64,000 nt of DNA from SCTG01 sp964384595 (GTDB lineage Bacteria; Nitrospirota; Nitrospiria; Nitrospirales; NS-4), in contig CAYLLY010000005.1 of NCBI GenBank assembly GCA_964384595.1, forward strand, positions 1 through 64,000, written 5' to 3'. Both the position numbers and the translations under genes were made by a program. This document shows, piece after piece, positions 25,256 to 34,921 of this stretch (the stretch's first letter is position 1; each line of letters begins with the position of its first letter). The notes beneath the pieces were generated by a model, which had not been told where the DNA came from, did no database searches, and saw only the letters and a program-made list of their open reading frames with translations.

Positions 25256-26698
25256 GTGACGCCCCGTCCCTCGCTCGGCAAATCCCACTATGACGGCTCG
25301 GCGCTGATCGCCGACCCGATCCATGAATACATCACGTTCACCGTGCCCTTCGCCGCCGCCGCGAAAGGCGCGGCGCGCGGTGAGCCGAAGGAAACCACCG
25401 AGAAGGACCTCATCGATTCGCCGTGGGTCCAGCGACTCCGCTATATCTTCCAGCTCCAGAGCGCCCGGTGGGTCTATCCCTCGGCCGAGCACAGCCGGTT
25501 CGTCCATTCGCTCGGCGCCATGCATGTCGCCGGGCGGTTCGCCCGGCACCTCTACCCCTTTCTGCAAAAGACCGCGTCGGATGCGCCGTCCGCCAACTAC
25601 ATCGAGGAGTTGCTCCGGGTCACCTCGCTCGTGCACGACATCGGCCACGGCCCCTTCTGCCACTTCTTCGACGACAATTTCCTGAAGGCGTTCGGCCTCA
25701 CCCATGAGCGACTCGGCCAGATCATCATCCGCGAGCATCTCGGCCCGATCATTCGGAAGATCCGGCGGAGCCCCTCCGGCCCCTTCGCCAAAGGCGAAGA
25801 GCTGGACCCCGCCCAGATCGCTCACCTGATCCTCAAGGACAAAAGCAAGGACACGTCCAAGATGCCCCGGTGGCTCAACTTCCTGCAGCCCGTGATCTCC
25901 GGCAGCTATACCGGAGACAATCTGGACTACGTCCTCCGTGATTCCTACATGTGCGGCGTCGCGGTCGGGCCCGTGGACCTCAGCCGGCTCATCCATTACA
26001 CGATGATCACCGAGAAGGGCTTCACGATCCACAAAACCGGGCTGCCGGCGCTCCAGATGTTCCTGAATACGCGGATGTACCTCTACTCTAACGTGTATTA
26101 CCACCGGACGACCCGGGCCATCGACATCCACCTGCGTCAGATCTTCGGCGACACCATGCGGCTGGTCTTTCCGCACGATCCCAGAAAGAAGATGGCCGCG
26201 TACCTGAAACTCACGGACTGGTCTTTGCTTGAGACGGTGCGCGGGTGGTGCCAGGCAAAGAACCGCGCCCAACGTCTCCTGGGTGCAGAGTGGTCGTGCA
26301 TTCTGAACCGGGACGTCAAATGGAAGATGGCTTACAGCACCGTCTTGAAGGAAAAAGGCCAGGAGCGGGGCATGGATTTCCCCTCCCCGGCGGAGTTCAA
26401 GCAGAGAATCCGCAAGGAGTTGCCCGACCATCTTGCGGACCTGCCGTTTGAGGTGGACTCGGCCCCTCTGGATCCGAGGCCGGACCCCAAGGACACGCGC
26501 GGCATACCGCTCTACGTCTATGATTCGAGCACGCAGACCGTCTCCACGGAGCCGCTGGAGGAATTCCTGGATCTGCTCCCGACGCGCCTGATCCAGTTCC
26601 GCATCTATGCGCTCAACCACGCCACCGACGCGGCACTCTCGCAGGCCGCCGCCACCGTGCTGAACAAAGCGCCGTCCAGTATCGAGACCAACGTCTGA
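25256..26698 (+). CDS. HD-domain phosphohydrolase (dGTPase/SAMHD1-like)
   Basis: 480 residues. The metal ligands are visible as H...HD...D: SRFVHSLGAMHVA (His near 84), SLVHDIGHGPFCHFF (HD at about 128-129) and DNLDYVLRDSY (Asp near 225). Members hydrolyse dNTPs or other phosphoesters. No separate nucleotide selectivity domain is obvious, so substrate is not assigned. Followed directly by two small genes in the same direction. Confidence 0.85.
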   Translation: MTPRPSLGKSHYDGSALIADPIHEYITFTVPFAAAAKGAARGEPKETTEKDLIDSPWVQRLRYIFQLQSARWVYPSAEHSRFVHSLGAMHVAGRFARHLYPFLQKTASDAPSANYIEELLRVTSLVHDIGHGPFCHFFDDNFLKAFGLTHERLGQIIIREHLGPIIRKIRRSPSGPFAKGEELDPAQIAHLILKDKSKDTSKMPRWLNFLQPVISGSYTGDNLDYVLRDSYMCGVAVGPVDLSRLIHYTMITEKGFTIHKTGLPALQMFLNTRMYLYSNVYYHRTTRAIDIHLRQIFGDTMRLVFPHDPRKKMAAYLKLTDWSLLETVRGWCQAKNRAQRLLGAEWSCILNRDVKWKMAYSTVLKEKGQERGMDFPSPAEFKQRIRKELPDHLADLPFEVDSAPLDPRPDPKDTRGIPLYVYDSSTQTVSTEPLEEFLDLLPTRLIQFRIYALNHATDAALSQAAATVLNKAPSSIETNV

Positions 26699-27048
26699 TG
26701 CCGACCTTCAAAAGCGGCGCCTTCGCCCAGCAGTGTTTTTCCGCCCATCCCCTGTCGCTGAGTTTCAAATCGTTGACGCCGCCCGACCGGGTCGTGGTGG
26801 AATGCACCAACTGCCACATGCGGCACCGGTTCACCGCGCGGGCGCTGACGACCCGTGCGGCCGAGGTGGGCGGCCCCGAACGGGAGGCGACGGACGATCT
26901 GGGCGCATGCGCCGCCGCGCATCCCGCCGAGCTGCGGGTGAGCGCCGTCGACGTGGTGGCCGATGCCGTCAAGCTCAGATGCGGGGAATGCCGCAGGACC
27001 TTTTCGATCGCCGTGTCGGTGTTTGAAACCTACCGGAAGGATGGATAA
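26698..27048 (+). CDS. Small protein with two CxxC motifs, hypothetical
   Basis: 116 residues; ATG overlaps the HD gene stop (TGATG). Two CxxC pairs (CTNC near 37 and CGEC near 99) and a His between them suggest a zinc ribbon. No family recognised. The overlap implies co-translation with the HD phosphohydrolase. Confidence 0.65.
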   Translation: MPTFKSGAFAQQCFSAHPLSLSFKSLTPPDRVVVECTNCHMRHRFTARALTTRAAEVGGPEREATDDLGACAAAHPAELRVSAVDVVADAVKLRCGECRRTFSIAVSVFETYRKDG

Positions 27049-27063
27049 CGAAGGAGGCACGTA

Positions 27064-27351
27064 ATGAGCGCACAGACAATCCGCACGCTGTACGGTCTCG
27101 CCCTGCTTGTCTTCATCGCCGGGGCCGGGGATTTTTCCCTGTTCATCACGCAACGCTATGAAAACTTCCAGGAAGGGCTGTCGGACCAGGTCGCGTTGAC
27201 CGGGCTGGGCGTCTGGTGGGTGCTCGCACTAGGACTCGCGGGGTTCACCTACAAGAAAAGCAAGCAGGCGGGAGAATCGGGAGTCTCGGAAGAATCGGGA
27301 GAATCAGGAGAAGCAGGAGAAGCAGGAGAAGCAGGAGCGTCGGAAGAATAA
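27064..27351 (+). CDS. Two-helix membrane protein with acidic repeat tail, hypothetical
   Basis: 95 residues with GGAGG 6 nt before the ATG. Hydrophobic segments at about 8-27 and 43-62 are followed by KKSK and a tail of Gly-Glu-Ser/Ala triplets encoded by a 9-bp tandem repeat (ggagaagca and variants). The tail is likely variable in length between strains. Function unknown. Confidence 0.65.
   Translation: MSAQTIRTLYGLALLVFIAGAGDFSLFITQRYENFQEGLSDQVALTGLGVWWVLALGLAGFTYKKSKQAGESGVSEESGESGEAGEAGEAGASEE
27275..27350. repeat. 9-bp minisatellite in a coding tail
   Basis: Repeated GGAGAATCG and GGAGAAGCA units encode (G-E-S/A)n at the C-terminus of the 27064-27351 gene. Unit length is a multiple of three, so copy-number changes keep the frame. 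Confidence 0.7.
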
Positions 27352-27373
27352 GGACGGGCGCCAACGATCCCGG

Positions 27374-28255
27374 TTATCCGGCGAAACCGCGGACTGCGCC
27401 CGCCAGCCCCTGCGTGACCCGGGCGAGCGCTTCGTAATTGACCTTGTCCGGTGTGTCCGTCGGCTCGTGGTAGTGCGGGTAGCGGTACAGCGCCGTGTCG
27501 GTGACCATGAACGCCGGATAGCCCGCCTGCCAGAAGGAGTCGTGGTCGCTCCAGTCCACGCCGGGAACGATCTCGAACGTGGAGATCGACTCGACCGGAA
27601 AATCGGATTGGGCGCGAAACAAGGCCTCCGCCTGGCGCATCACGGCGCGCGACCCCCAATTCGAAACGAGCATGACGAAATTCCCCTTGTCGGGAAACGC
27701 GAGGTCGTAGAGCCACGAGGGGAACGGAAACTGCTGACTGCCCGGCGCCTCGCTGTAATAGCCGATGGTCTCCAGCGACACCATGGCGCGGATGTCGTCG
27801 CCGCGCGCGCGGGCCATCTGCGCGTACACCCGGCTCCCCATCTGCGCGGTCTTGAAAAACGGCGGCTCCTCGTTCACGAACGCGACGAAACGGACGGACG
27901 CGGCCGGCTCACCGGCGGTGAAGCTCCGCGCGACCTCCAGCAGAGCCGCCACGCCGGTGGCGTTGTCGTTCGCGCCGGGGCAGCCCATGATCGAGTCGTA
28001 GTGCGCCCCGATCAGCAGCAGCACGTTCGGCTGGCTGCGGCCCCGGCGCGTGACTTCCAGGTTGGCCCACTTCTCGCCGCCCAACTGATACTCCTGACGC
28101 ACGACCTCATACCCCTGCGCGCGCCACGCCCGCCCGATGTACTCTTCCGCGCGCCGCAGCGACCGCGGCCGGAACACATTCCGCTCCCCGATCTCCCCGG
28201 CGAGCGTTTGGACATGAGCCTTGAGGTTGGCGACGGAAATTCCCGGCAGCGACAT
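27374..28255 (-). CDS. M28-family metallopeptidase
   Basis: 293 residues. Zinc-aminopeptidase ligands are visible: GAHYDS (His85 region), NDNATGVAALLE (Asp), NEEPPFF (Glu-Glu), SLETIGYY (Glu) and a late His (PHYHEPTD). No clear signal peptide. It should trim N-terminal residues from peptides. Convergent with the upstream small genes. Confidence 0.85.
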   Translation of the reverse strand: MSLPGISVANLKAHVQTLAGEIGERNVFRPRSLRRAEEYIGRAWRAQGYEVVRQEYQLGGEKWANLEVTRRGRSQPNVLLLIGAHYDSIMGCPGANDNATGVAALLEVARSFTAGEPAASVRFVAFVNEEPPFFKTAQMGSRVYAQMARARGDDIRAMVSLETIGYYSEAPGSQQFPFPSWLYDLAFPDKGNFVMLVSNWGSRAVMRQAEALFRAQSDFPVESISTFEIVPGVDWSDHDSFWQAGYPAFMVTDTALYRYPHYHEPTDTPDKVNYEALARVTQGLAGAVRGFAG

Positions 28256-28280
28256 CTTGGTTCAGATAACCAGCATCCTG

Positions 28281-29153
28281 CTAGGGATTCGGGATGCGGT
28301 GCGTGGAGATGTACTGATACATCGCCTCGACGTTCTCGATGAACCAGTCAGGATAGCCGCGCCATTTTTCGTACTTCGGCAGGCGGAGGGTCTTCTTGGT
28401 CTCCTCAAGGCTCGTCCCCTTCATGACGTACTGGCGCACCTCCGCCATCAGCTCTTCCAGATACTCCCGAAACATCCGCACGTGCTCCTTGCGCCCGACG
28501 TTGCCGTGGCCCGGCGCCAGGATTTCGAAGTCGAGCTGCTCGACCTGCTTCAGCGACTCAATCCAGTCTTCCGGATAAGAATCCAGCATGTTCCGGTAGG
28601 CCACGCCCTCCACCGGGATGAAGTCCACAGCGAAGAGCAGCTTGTCCTGCGGAAGCAGTACCACGACGCTGCTGTCGGAGTGGTTCCGCCCGACATGGAT
28701 GACCTCCACATGCTTGCCACCAAGATCAATAAACAGCCGGTCCGTGAACGTAAGCTCCGGCACCGGCGTGTTCGGTCGCTTCTCCTGGATGATGTCCCGC
28801 CGGGCGCGCCAGTGACTGACGAACGTCGCGGTATCCGCAAAGACGGCACCGCCCGTGATGTGGTCGGCATGGTCGTGACTGTAAATGACATAGCGGATCG
28901 GCTTGTTCGTCAGCTTCTTAATCTCGGCCTTCAACCACGTCGCGGCTTCCATGCTGATCGGATCGGTCAGGATGACGCCCTCGGGCGTGAGAACGACGAG
29001 GGCCTTATGGAAGCGATGCCGGAAGTGATAGACATCGTCCGTCAGCTTCGTCAGCTCATCATCTGGCTTCGGCCCCTGCGCCACCCCCATCCCCGGCGTA
29101 CCTACCACGCACGCGAGGATCAACAGAACAGAAAACCATTTCAGATAATGCAT
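28281..29153 (-). CDS. Exported metallo-beta-lactamase-fold hydrolase
   Basis: 290 residues with a signal peptide (about 1-25, ending GVAQ). The metal site SHDHADH is at about 94-100; HSDSSVVV supplies the next His and APGHG the last. It resembles the exported hydrolases of the quinoprotein-relay type. Substrate unknown. Transcribed towards the M28 gene. Confidence 0.82.
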   Translation of the reverse strand: MHYLKWFSVLLILACVVGTPGMGVAQGPKPDDELTKLTDDVYHFRHRFHKALVVLTPEGVILTDPISMEAATWLKAEIKKLTNKPIRYVIYSHDHADHITGGAVFADTATFVSHWRARRDIIQEKRPNTPVPELTFTDRLFIDLGGKHVEVIHVGRNHSDSSVVVLLPQDKLLFAVDFIPVEGVAYRNMLDSYPEDWIESLKQVEQLDFEILAPGHGNVGRKEHVRMFREYLEELMAEVRQYVMKGTSLEETKKTLRLPKYEKWRGYPDWFIENVEAMYQYISTHRIPNP

Positions 29154-29640
29154 TGCAGCCTCCAGAACTAATCATCCGGTCACCCTGAGCCTGTCGAAGG
29201 GTCTAAATAAATGTCCCTCGCCCGGGGTGCCCATTGCGCTTCCTATGCAATGGGCTATCGGGGAGAAGGCCAGGGTGAGAGGGCGCGCAGGCCGAGAAAA
29301 GACTCCCGACTCCTTTGTCCGACTTACGACCCCTTTGTCCGACTTAAATCCAACTCCAGCCTCCTTTAGAGCATTTTAAATTGTTGTACTAAGTCCTTGT
29401 GCGTTGAAGCAGGAAGCAACATTTTTTGAGGCCCTACCCGACGATCAGGCTAGGCCAGCTTTGCGAGGGAGTCAAGCGGGTGGCGCCGATGCTGCTGGAG
29501 GCGAGCGGGTGACACCGCATGGGCGCCCAGATGCAGCGCAGGGCGTACAGCCGGGTCTGCGGGGCTGCGACGGCGAAACGCCCAGCTGCGCTGGGATATG
29601 CGGGGGCAGGACCCGCGAGCCGCAGGCAGCAGGACCTGCG
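29154..29640. repeat. 487-bp intergenic region rich in dispersed repeats
   Basis: I see no gene here. It holds a CACCCTGAGCCTGTCGAAGGGT-type repeat (29181-29202), a stem-loop gcccattgc/gcaatgggc (29229-29237 and 29247-29255), a partial copy of the CTCACCCT family near 29260, and two tandem tails related to the ACTCCCGACCCCTTTGT repeat (29295-29345), which also occurs at 40573-40631. The stretch 29404-29640 is GC-rich with short hairpins and no recognisable product. Confidence 0.6.
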
Positions 29641-30525
29641 TTATCTATCGAGCGGGAGCCGAGCCAGGGCGAAGGGGTTGACGCGGGAGCCGTTGAGCCA
29701 GGCGCCCCAATGCAGATGCGGGCCGGTCGCACGCCCCGACTGCCCGACCGTGCCGATCACATCCCCGCGCTTTACCCGCGCCCCCTCCTTGACCGCCGTC
29801 GTGTCCAGATGGAAGTACATCGTGAAGAGCCCGAGCCCGTGATCGAGGATGACCCCCTTACCGCTGAAGAAGTGGTCGTCCACCATCCTGACGACGCCGT
29901 CGTTTGTCGCCTTCACCGGCGTTCCCAGCGAGGCCACGATGTCCTCGCCGTTGTGCTGGTTGCGCGGCTGGCCATTCAGGATACGCCGACTGCCGAACGC
30001 CCCGGTGACGGTGCCTTCCACGGGCACCAGAAACCCCGCGCCCCAGATCCGTTCCGGCGTGAAGCCCGCAAGCACGGCCTTCACTTTTTCCTTCTCCAGG
30101 TTGATCCGTTTCAAGGCGGCGGCGTCGGGGTCCACCTGCTCCTTCGGGAGCGTCATGCGCTGCTCGCGGAAATCCTCCAGCGCGACGGCGACTCGAAATA
30201 CCCGTTTCCGCACGCCGTCGGGATAGTTGATCTCCGCTCTCAGATCGGCCGTGTCCGGAGCGTCGGCCATGTCGATCCCCACCAGCGCGCCGAACTCGCC
30301 CTCACGCCCCGTCTTGAAGAAAGGGACGAGGCGGTCGCGGAACCGCCCCTGAACCGACGAGGGCGCTCCCTCGACATTCAGCGTGAGATAGAGGACGTCT
30401 CCCTGCTTCGTCTTGAAGACTTTCTCTGCAGGTTCGGCGGCACGGGACCCGTCCACCGCCGGCAGACACCAGGACGCCGTCAATGCGATGAGAAAAAAGG
30501 CGGGATGCAGAGCCCTGGGAAGCAC
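29641..30525 (-). CDS. M23-family peptidase (LytM), exported
   Basis: 294 residues with a signal peptide (about 1-29). The LytM domain has the zinc ligands in QHNGEDIVASLGTPVKA (HxxxD) and GPHLHWGAW (HxH). Residues 40-150 form an all-beta domain that is less conserved. It should cut peptidoglycan cross-links in the periplasm. The GTG start is 1 bp after pafA, so it belongs to the proteasome operon by position, without an obvious functional link. Confidence 0.85.
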   Translation of the reverse strand: MLPRALHPAFFLIALTASWCLPAVDGSRAAEPAEKVFKTKQGDVLYLTLNVEGAPSSVQGRFRDRLVPFFKTGREGEFGALVGIDMADAPDTADLRAEINYPDGVRKRVFRVAVALEDFREQRMTLPKEQVDPDAAALKRINLEKEKVKAVLAGFTPERIWGAGFLVPVEGTVTGAFGSRRILNGQPRNQHNGEDIVASLGTPVKATNDGVVRMVDDHFFSGKGVILDHGLGLFTMYFHLDTTAVKEGARVKRGDVIGTVGQSGRATGPHLHWGAWLNGSRVNPFALARLPLDR

Positions 30526-30526
30526 G

Positions 30527-31903
30527 TCAGCGAAACGCTCGTTGACCCGAGACCTGAGAAAGCAGCTCTTCCACGCGCCGGTTCGACGCGCTGAAGGGGT
30601 CCATGCAGAGGATGGTCTCCTCCCAGTACCCGTTGAGCTTGAGGTACGTCCAGTCCACCGTGTAGGACCGGTTCTTCGCGCGGGCGAACCGGATGAAGTC
30701 GCCCCGCACCTTGGCGCGGGTCGTCTGCGGCGGATTCGTCATGGCGCGCTGCACAGCGTCCTCGGACACCATGCGCTCCGCCATCTCCTGCTTCTCCAGC
30801 AGGTAGTACAGGCCCCGCGTCCGTTTCACGTCGTGATACTGGAGATCCATCATCGTGATCCGGGGATCGTCCCACCCGCAGCCCTTCTTCTCCATGTACC
30901 CGAGCATGAGCCGCTTTTTCATGACCCAATCCAGCTCCTGGCAGAGCTGCATGGGATCGTCCTCGAGGCGGTTGAGGATGTCCTCCCACTGGCGCACGAC
31001 GGCGGCGGCGACCGGATCCTCGTCCAGGGACCAGAGGTATTCCATGGCGCGCTCCAGGTAGACGCGCTGGATCTCGATGGCCGTCATTTCCCGCCCGTCC
31101 TCGAGCTTGATCTTTTTCTTGAGCGTGGTGTCGCGGGCGATCTCGCGGATGGCCTTGACGGGGTCGTCCAGCTCGATGTGCGCCACGGTGTACCCGTCCT
31201 CGATCATCGAGAGCACCAGCGCCGCCGTCCCGACCTTGAGATAGGTGGGCACTTCCGACATGTTCGAATCGCCGACAATGATGTGCAGCCGCCGGTATTT
31301 TTCCGCATCGGCGTGCGGCTCGTCCCGCGTATTGATGATGCTGCGGGATGACGTGGTGGACGACGACGTCTTTTCATGGATGTGCTGGGCCCGCTGGGAG
31401 ATAAAGAGCTGGGCCTTGCCGGAGACCTTGAGGACCTTGCCGGCCCCGGCGAAGATCTGCCGCGTCACGAAGAACGGAATGAGCTGCTCGGTGACCTTCC
31501 AGAAATCCACGTCCCGCCGCATCAGGAAATTCTCGTGGCAGCCGTACGTGTTGCCCAACGAGTCGGTATTGTTCTTGAAGATGTAGATCTCCCCCGAGAG
31601 GCCCTCTTCGCGCAGGCGCTCCTCGGCGGCGGGCAGGCAGGCCTCCAACAGGCGCTCCCCCGCCTTGTCGTGCACGACCAGGTCGTCAATGTTGTCGCAC
31701 TCCGGCGTCGAGTACTCGGGGTGGCACCCGGTGTCCTGATAGAAGCGCGCGCCGTTCACGAGGAACGCGTTCGAGGGCCAGCTGTTGGGAATGAGGCCTT
31801 CGAAGATGTAGCCGAGGATTTTTTCGATGGGGAGGTAGATGCGTCCGTTCGGGGAGAAGATCAGGCCGTACTCGTTTTCGAGGCCGAAGATGCGCGGCTT
31901 CAT
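30527..31903 (-). CDS. pafA: Pup-protein ligase
   Basis: 458 residues from the ATG at 31903. It activates the C-terminal Glu of Pup (or UBact) with ATP and joins it to substrate lysines. N-terminal FGLENEYG carries the ATP/Mg glutamate (Glu9), and NGARFYQDTGCHPEYSTPEC the catalytic Asp57. It overlaps prcA by 4 bp. Told apart from Dop by lacking the insertion before the HPEY motif. Confidence 0.95.
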   Translation of the reverse strand: MKPRIFGLENEYGLIFSPNGRIYLPIEKILGYIFEGLIPNSWPSNAFLVNGARFYQDTGCHPEYSTPECDNIDDLVVHDKAGERLLEACLPAAEERLREEGLSGEIYIFKNNTDSLGNTYGCHENFLMRRDVDFWKVTEQLIPFFVTRQIFAGAGKVLKVSGKAQLFISQRAQHIHEKTSSSTTSSRSIINTRDEPHADAEKYRRLHIIVGDSNMSEVPTYLKVGTAALVLSMIEDGYTVAHIELDDPVKAIREIARDTTLKKKIKLEDGREMTAIEIQRVYLERAMEYLWSLDEDPVAAAVVRQWEDILNRLEDDPMQLCQELDWVMKKRLMLGYMEKKGCGWDDPRITMMDLQYHDVKRTRGLYYLLEKQEMAERMVSEDAVQRAMTNPPQTTRAKVRGDFIRFARAKNRSYTVDWTYLKLNGYWEETILCMDPFSASNRRVEELLSQVSGQRAFR

Positions 31904-32589
31904 GGCGAATTCACGAGCGCTCTCGCTTCTCCGGGGGCGATCCGGCGGAAGGTCCGGCCCGGCCGGGTGCGGTCCAGGACGGCCAACTCGAGGCCTTCCG
32001 TCGCCAGCTTCTGATTCGTAACGGTCTCCAACGCTTCGATGCTCAGCTTCAGCGCGTCCCGCAGCGAGATGGCCGGCGCGGTCCACCGGGCTTTCAGGAA
32101 CGTCAGGAGGGCCTCCGCCTTGCCGCCGATGGCCGCCACTCCTTTCTCGTCGATGATACTCCCGTCATAGGAGATGCGGTACGTCTCGTTGGGTTTGTCG
32201 TCCTGACCCACTTCGACGACCAGGAGTTCCACCTCGAGCGGCTTCGGCTCGGCGCTGAAGATGCTCCCGATGGTTTGCGAGTAGGCGTTGGCCAGCGATT
32301 TGGCCGCCACGTCCTCCCGGCTGTACGTGTACCCCTTGAGGTCGGCGTGCCGGATGCCGGCCTTGCGCAGCATCTCGAATTCATTGTACTTGCCGGCGCC
32401 CGCAAATGCGATCCGGTCGTACATCTCGGAGATCTTGTGCAGCGACGCGCTGGGGTTGTCCGCCACCAGCAGCACGCCGTCGGCGTATTCCATCGCGACG
32501 ATCGAGCGGCCCTTGGCGATCCCCTTCTTCGCATACTCGGCCTTGTCGGCCATCATCTGCTCGGGGGAGACGTAGTAGGGAAGCGCCAT
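31900..32589 (-). CDS. prcA: 20S proteasome alpha subunit
   Basis: 229 residues from the ATG at 32589, two bases after the prcB stop. N-terminal YYVSPEQMMADKAEYAKKGIAKGRSIVAMEYADGVLL is the bacterial alpha-subunit signature, whose N-terminal helix gates the pore. No catalytic Thr, as expected. Forms the outer rings of the 20S core. Confidence 0.95.
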   Translation of the reverse strand: MALPYYVSPEQMMADKAEYAKKGIAKGRSIVAMEYADGVLLVADNPSASLHKISEMYDRIAFAGAGKYNEFEMLRKAGIRHADLKGYTYSREDVAAKSLANAYSQTIGSIFSAEPKPLEVELLVVEVGQDDKPNETYRISYDGSIIDEKGVAAIGGKAEALLTFLKARWTAPAISLRDALKLSIEALETVTNQKLATEGLELAVLDRTRPGRTFRRIAPGEARALVNSP

Positions 32590-32591
32590 CG

Positions 32592-33407
32592 TCACACCCT
32601 CTCGCGCCGCTCGGCGATCACGGCGCTGCAAGCCTCGCCGATCGCGGATTCTTCCAGGTCGCGGATGCCCGCTTCGGTGATCACCTTCACGGTGGGGTAG
32701 ATGCCCCGGATTAGGTCGGGCCCGCCCGTGCCGACGTCTTCCTCGGACGCGTTGTACAGCGCCTCCAGTGCGATGCGCAGCGCCTGCGCCTCCGCGAGCC
32801 CGCGCCGGTACATCTGCTTCATCGTATCACGCGCGTCCTTGCCACCGGATCCCGTCGCGTGGTACTCGGTTTCCTCGTAGCGCCCGCCGGTCACGTCGTA
32901 TTTGAAGATCCGCCCCTCGCGCCGCTTGAGATCGTATCCGGCGAAGAGCGGGATCACCACCAGCCCCTGGAACGCCATCGGAAGGTTCCCCCGCACCATC
33001 TGGCTCAGTTTGTTGGCCTTGCCCTCGCACGACAGCACGTCGCCTTCCAGCTTTTCATAGTGCTCCAACTCCACCTGCAAGAGGCGCGCCAGCTCGACGG
33101 CGGGTCCCGCCGCGCCCGCGATGGCGACGGCCGAATGCGCGTCGGTCTTGAAGACCTTTTCGATGCGCCGCCCGGAAACCTGGAACCCCTCGGTCGCCTG
33201 ACGGTCGCCCGCCATCAGCACGCCGTCCTGGAACCGAATCGCCAGCACGGTGGTGCCGTGCGGAAGGGCCGGCCCGCCGGCGGACGCCGAGGGTCCGAAG
33301 CCGCCCGCCGGCGAGGGGACTTGGGGAGCGTGCCGCAGCGTGTCCTGCCCGCGGCTCATGAGGAAATCGTAGAAGCTGGACCCGTGATCGTCTGAAAAGA
33401 GGGGCAC
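32592..33407 (-). CDS. prcB: 20S proteasome beta subunit (catalytic)
   Basis: 271 residues with GTG start 4 bp after dop. A 51-residue propeptide ends in Gly51; after cleavage Thr52 is the N-terminal nucleophile (HG-TTVLAIRF). Asp68 and Lys84 match the catalytic Asp17 and Lys33 of mature subunits, so the site is complete. It forms the inner proteolytic rings. Confidence 0.96.
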   Translation of the reverse strand: MPLFSDDHGSSFYDFLMSRGQDTLRHAPQVPSPAGGFGPSASAGGPALPHGTTVLAIRFQDGVLMAGDRQATEGFQVSGRRIEKVFKTDAHSAVAIAGAAGPAVELARLLQVELEHYEKLEGDVLSCEGKANKLSQMVRGNLPMAFQGLVVIPLFAGYDLKRREGRIFKYDVTGGRYEETEYHATGSGGKDARDTMKQMYRRGLAEAQALRIALEALYNASEEDVGTGGPDLIRGIYPTVKVITEAGIRDLEESAIGEACSAVIAERRERV

Positions 33408-33411
33408 TGTG

Positions 33412-34893
33412 TCAGGCCTTCAGCTTGCCCAGCAAGGCGTCGACCGTCTCGGCCTCATCCAGCAGGTCTTTCGTGAGCGCCTCGGTGCCGCGCAGCGGTT
33501 CCATCAGGGGCACCTTCTTGATCGCCGCGTTGCCGACGTCGAAGAGCACCGACGTCCAGCTCGCCGCGTACACTTCCTGAGGCCATTTCTTCACGCACGC
33601 GGCCCGGAAATACGCGCGGGTGTCCAGCGGCGCGTTCATCTCGGCGTGCCGGACGGCCTCGTTCATGACGATGCGCTCCACCCGATTGGCGCGCTCGAGG
33701 GTGAAGTAGAGTCCCTTCTCGGGCCGGACGTCGTGGTACTGGAGGTCCATCATCGCCACGCGCGGGTCCTCCCAGCCGCAGCCCTTGCGGTCCACGTAGG
33801 ATTCGATCAGGTCGCGCTTGGCCACCCAGTCTAGCTCCCGGACGAGCTCGCGGGGGTCGCGCTCCAGCTTGTCGAGGGTCTCTTCCCAGCGGATCAGGAC
33901 TTCCTTGACGGGCAGGGTCAGCTCATGGCTCGCGTAGTAGTCCTGCGCCGCCTTGAGATACGCGCGCTGCACGGCAATCGCCGTCATCGCCTTGTCGCCG
34001 GCGAGCCGCAGATCGGCCTTCACCTCCAGATCGCGCGACACCGCCTTGATGGCCTGCACGGGGTCTTCCAGTTCGATCGCCGGGAGCGCCCAATTGTCCT
34101 CGATCATGTCCAGCACGACGGCCATCGCGCCCACCTTCAGGAAGGTCGCGCACTCCGCCATGTTGACGTCCCCCGCGATGATGTGGAGGCGGCGGTATTT
34201 GGCGGCGTCGGCGTGCGGCTCATCGCGCGTGTTGATGATCGGCCGCTTCACCATCGTGTTGAGATCCATCAGCGTCTCGAAGAAGTCCGCCCGCTGCGAG
34301 ATCTGATAGACGGTCGGCGCCGTTTGATTCTCCGCCCCGACCTTGCCGGCCCCCGCGAAAATCAGGCGCGTCACCAGGAACGGCACGAGCGCGCGCGCGA
34401 CGCGCTCGAAGGGGACGGCGCGGGACACCAGGTAGTTCTCGTGATACCCGTAGCTGTTGCCCTTGCCGTCCGTGTTGTTCTTGTAGACGAGCAGACTGCC
34501 GGGCCCACGCACCTGCTCCACCGCGCGCACCGCGGCGGCGGCGATGCGCTCCCCCGCCTTCTCGTACAAGACGACGCCCCGCGCCGTCGTGCACTCCGGC
34601 GTCGAGTATTCCGGATGCGCCCCGTCCACGTACAGGCGGCCGCCGTTGGCCAGCACCTTGTTCAGCAGACGATTGTAGTCCGGGCCGGGCCGCTCCCGCT
34701 CCCCCTCCACTTCGAAGCCGCGGATGTCGAGCAGCGGGTTCTCGTTCTCGTAGTCCCACAGGATCTTGGGCGAGGGGAAATGCGGGTAGTGATTGATCAG
34801 AAAGAGCGAGTTGGACACGGGGTCCACGACCTCGGGGTCGCGGGTGGCGATTCCGAACTCCGTCTCGGTTCCGAAGGCTCGCTTCATCGTCAT
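33412..34893 (-). CDS. dop: Pup deamidase/depupylase
   Basis: 493 residues. It deamidates Pup-GGQ or removes Pup from substrates. GTETEFG (Glu10, Glu12), the insertion of about 40 residues typical of Dop (residues 38-80), and GGRLYVDGAHPEYSTPEC with catalytic Asp90 separate it from PafA. Only 4 bp separate its stop from prcB, where pup normally sits. Confidence 0.93.
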   Translation of the reverse strand: MTMKRAFGTETEFGIATRDPEVVDPVSNSLFLINHYPHFPSPKILWDYENENPLLDIRGFEVEGERERPGPDYNRLLNKVLANGGRLYVDGAHPEYSTPECTTARGVVLYEKAGERIAAAAVRAVEQVRGPGSLLVYKNNTDGKGNSYGYHENYLVSRAVPFERVARALVPFLVTRLIFAGAGKVGAENQTAPTVYQISQRADFFETLMDLNTMVKRPIINTRDEPHADAAKYRRLHIIAGDVNMAECATFLKVGAMAVVLDMIEDNWALPAIELEDPVQAIKAVSRDLEVKADLRLAGDKAMTAIAVQRAYLKAAQDYYASHELTLPVKEVLIRWEETLDKLERDPRELVRELDWVAKRDLIESYVDRKGCGWEDPRVAMMDLQYHDVRPEKGLYFTLERANRVERIVMNEAVRHAEMNAPLDTRAYFRAACVKKWPQEVYAASWTSVLFDVGNAAIKKVPLMEPLRGTEALTKDLLDEAETVDALLGKLKA

Positions 34894-34921
34894 ACGGTGT
34901 TCTCGGGCACGGCCTATGGCG

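Noticed and set aside
29404..29640. Long plus-strand open frame beginning here and running antisense through the M23 gene
   Set aside because: It is the antisense shadow of a well-supported M23 peptidase gene and its own first part has no family resemblance or ribosome site.
30527..32086. A 519-residue version of PafA
   Set aside because: The extra residues lie within prcA in another frame; MKPRIFGLENEYG at 31903 is the family start.
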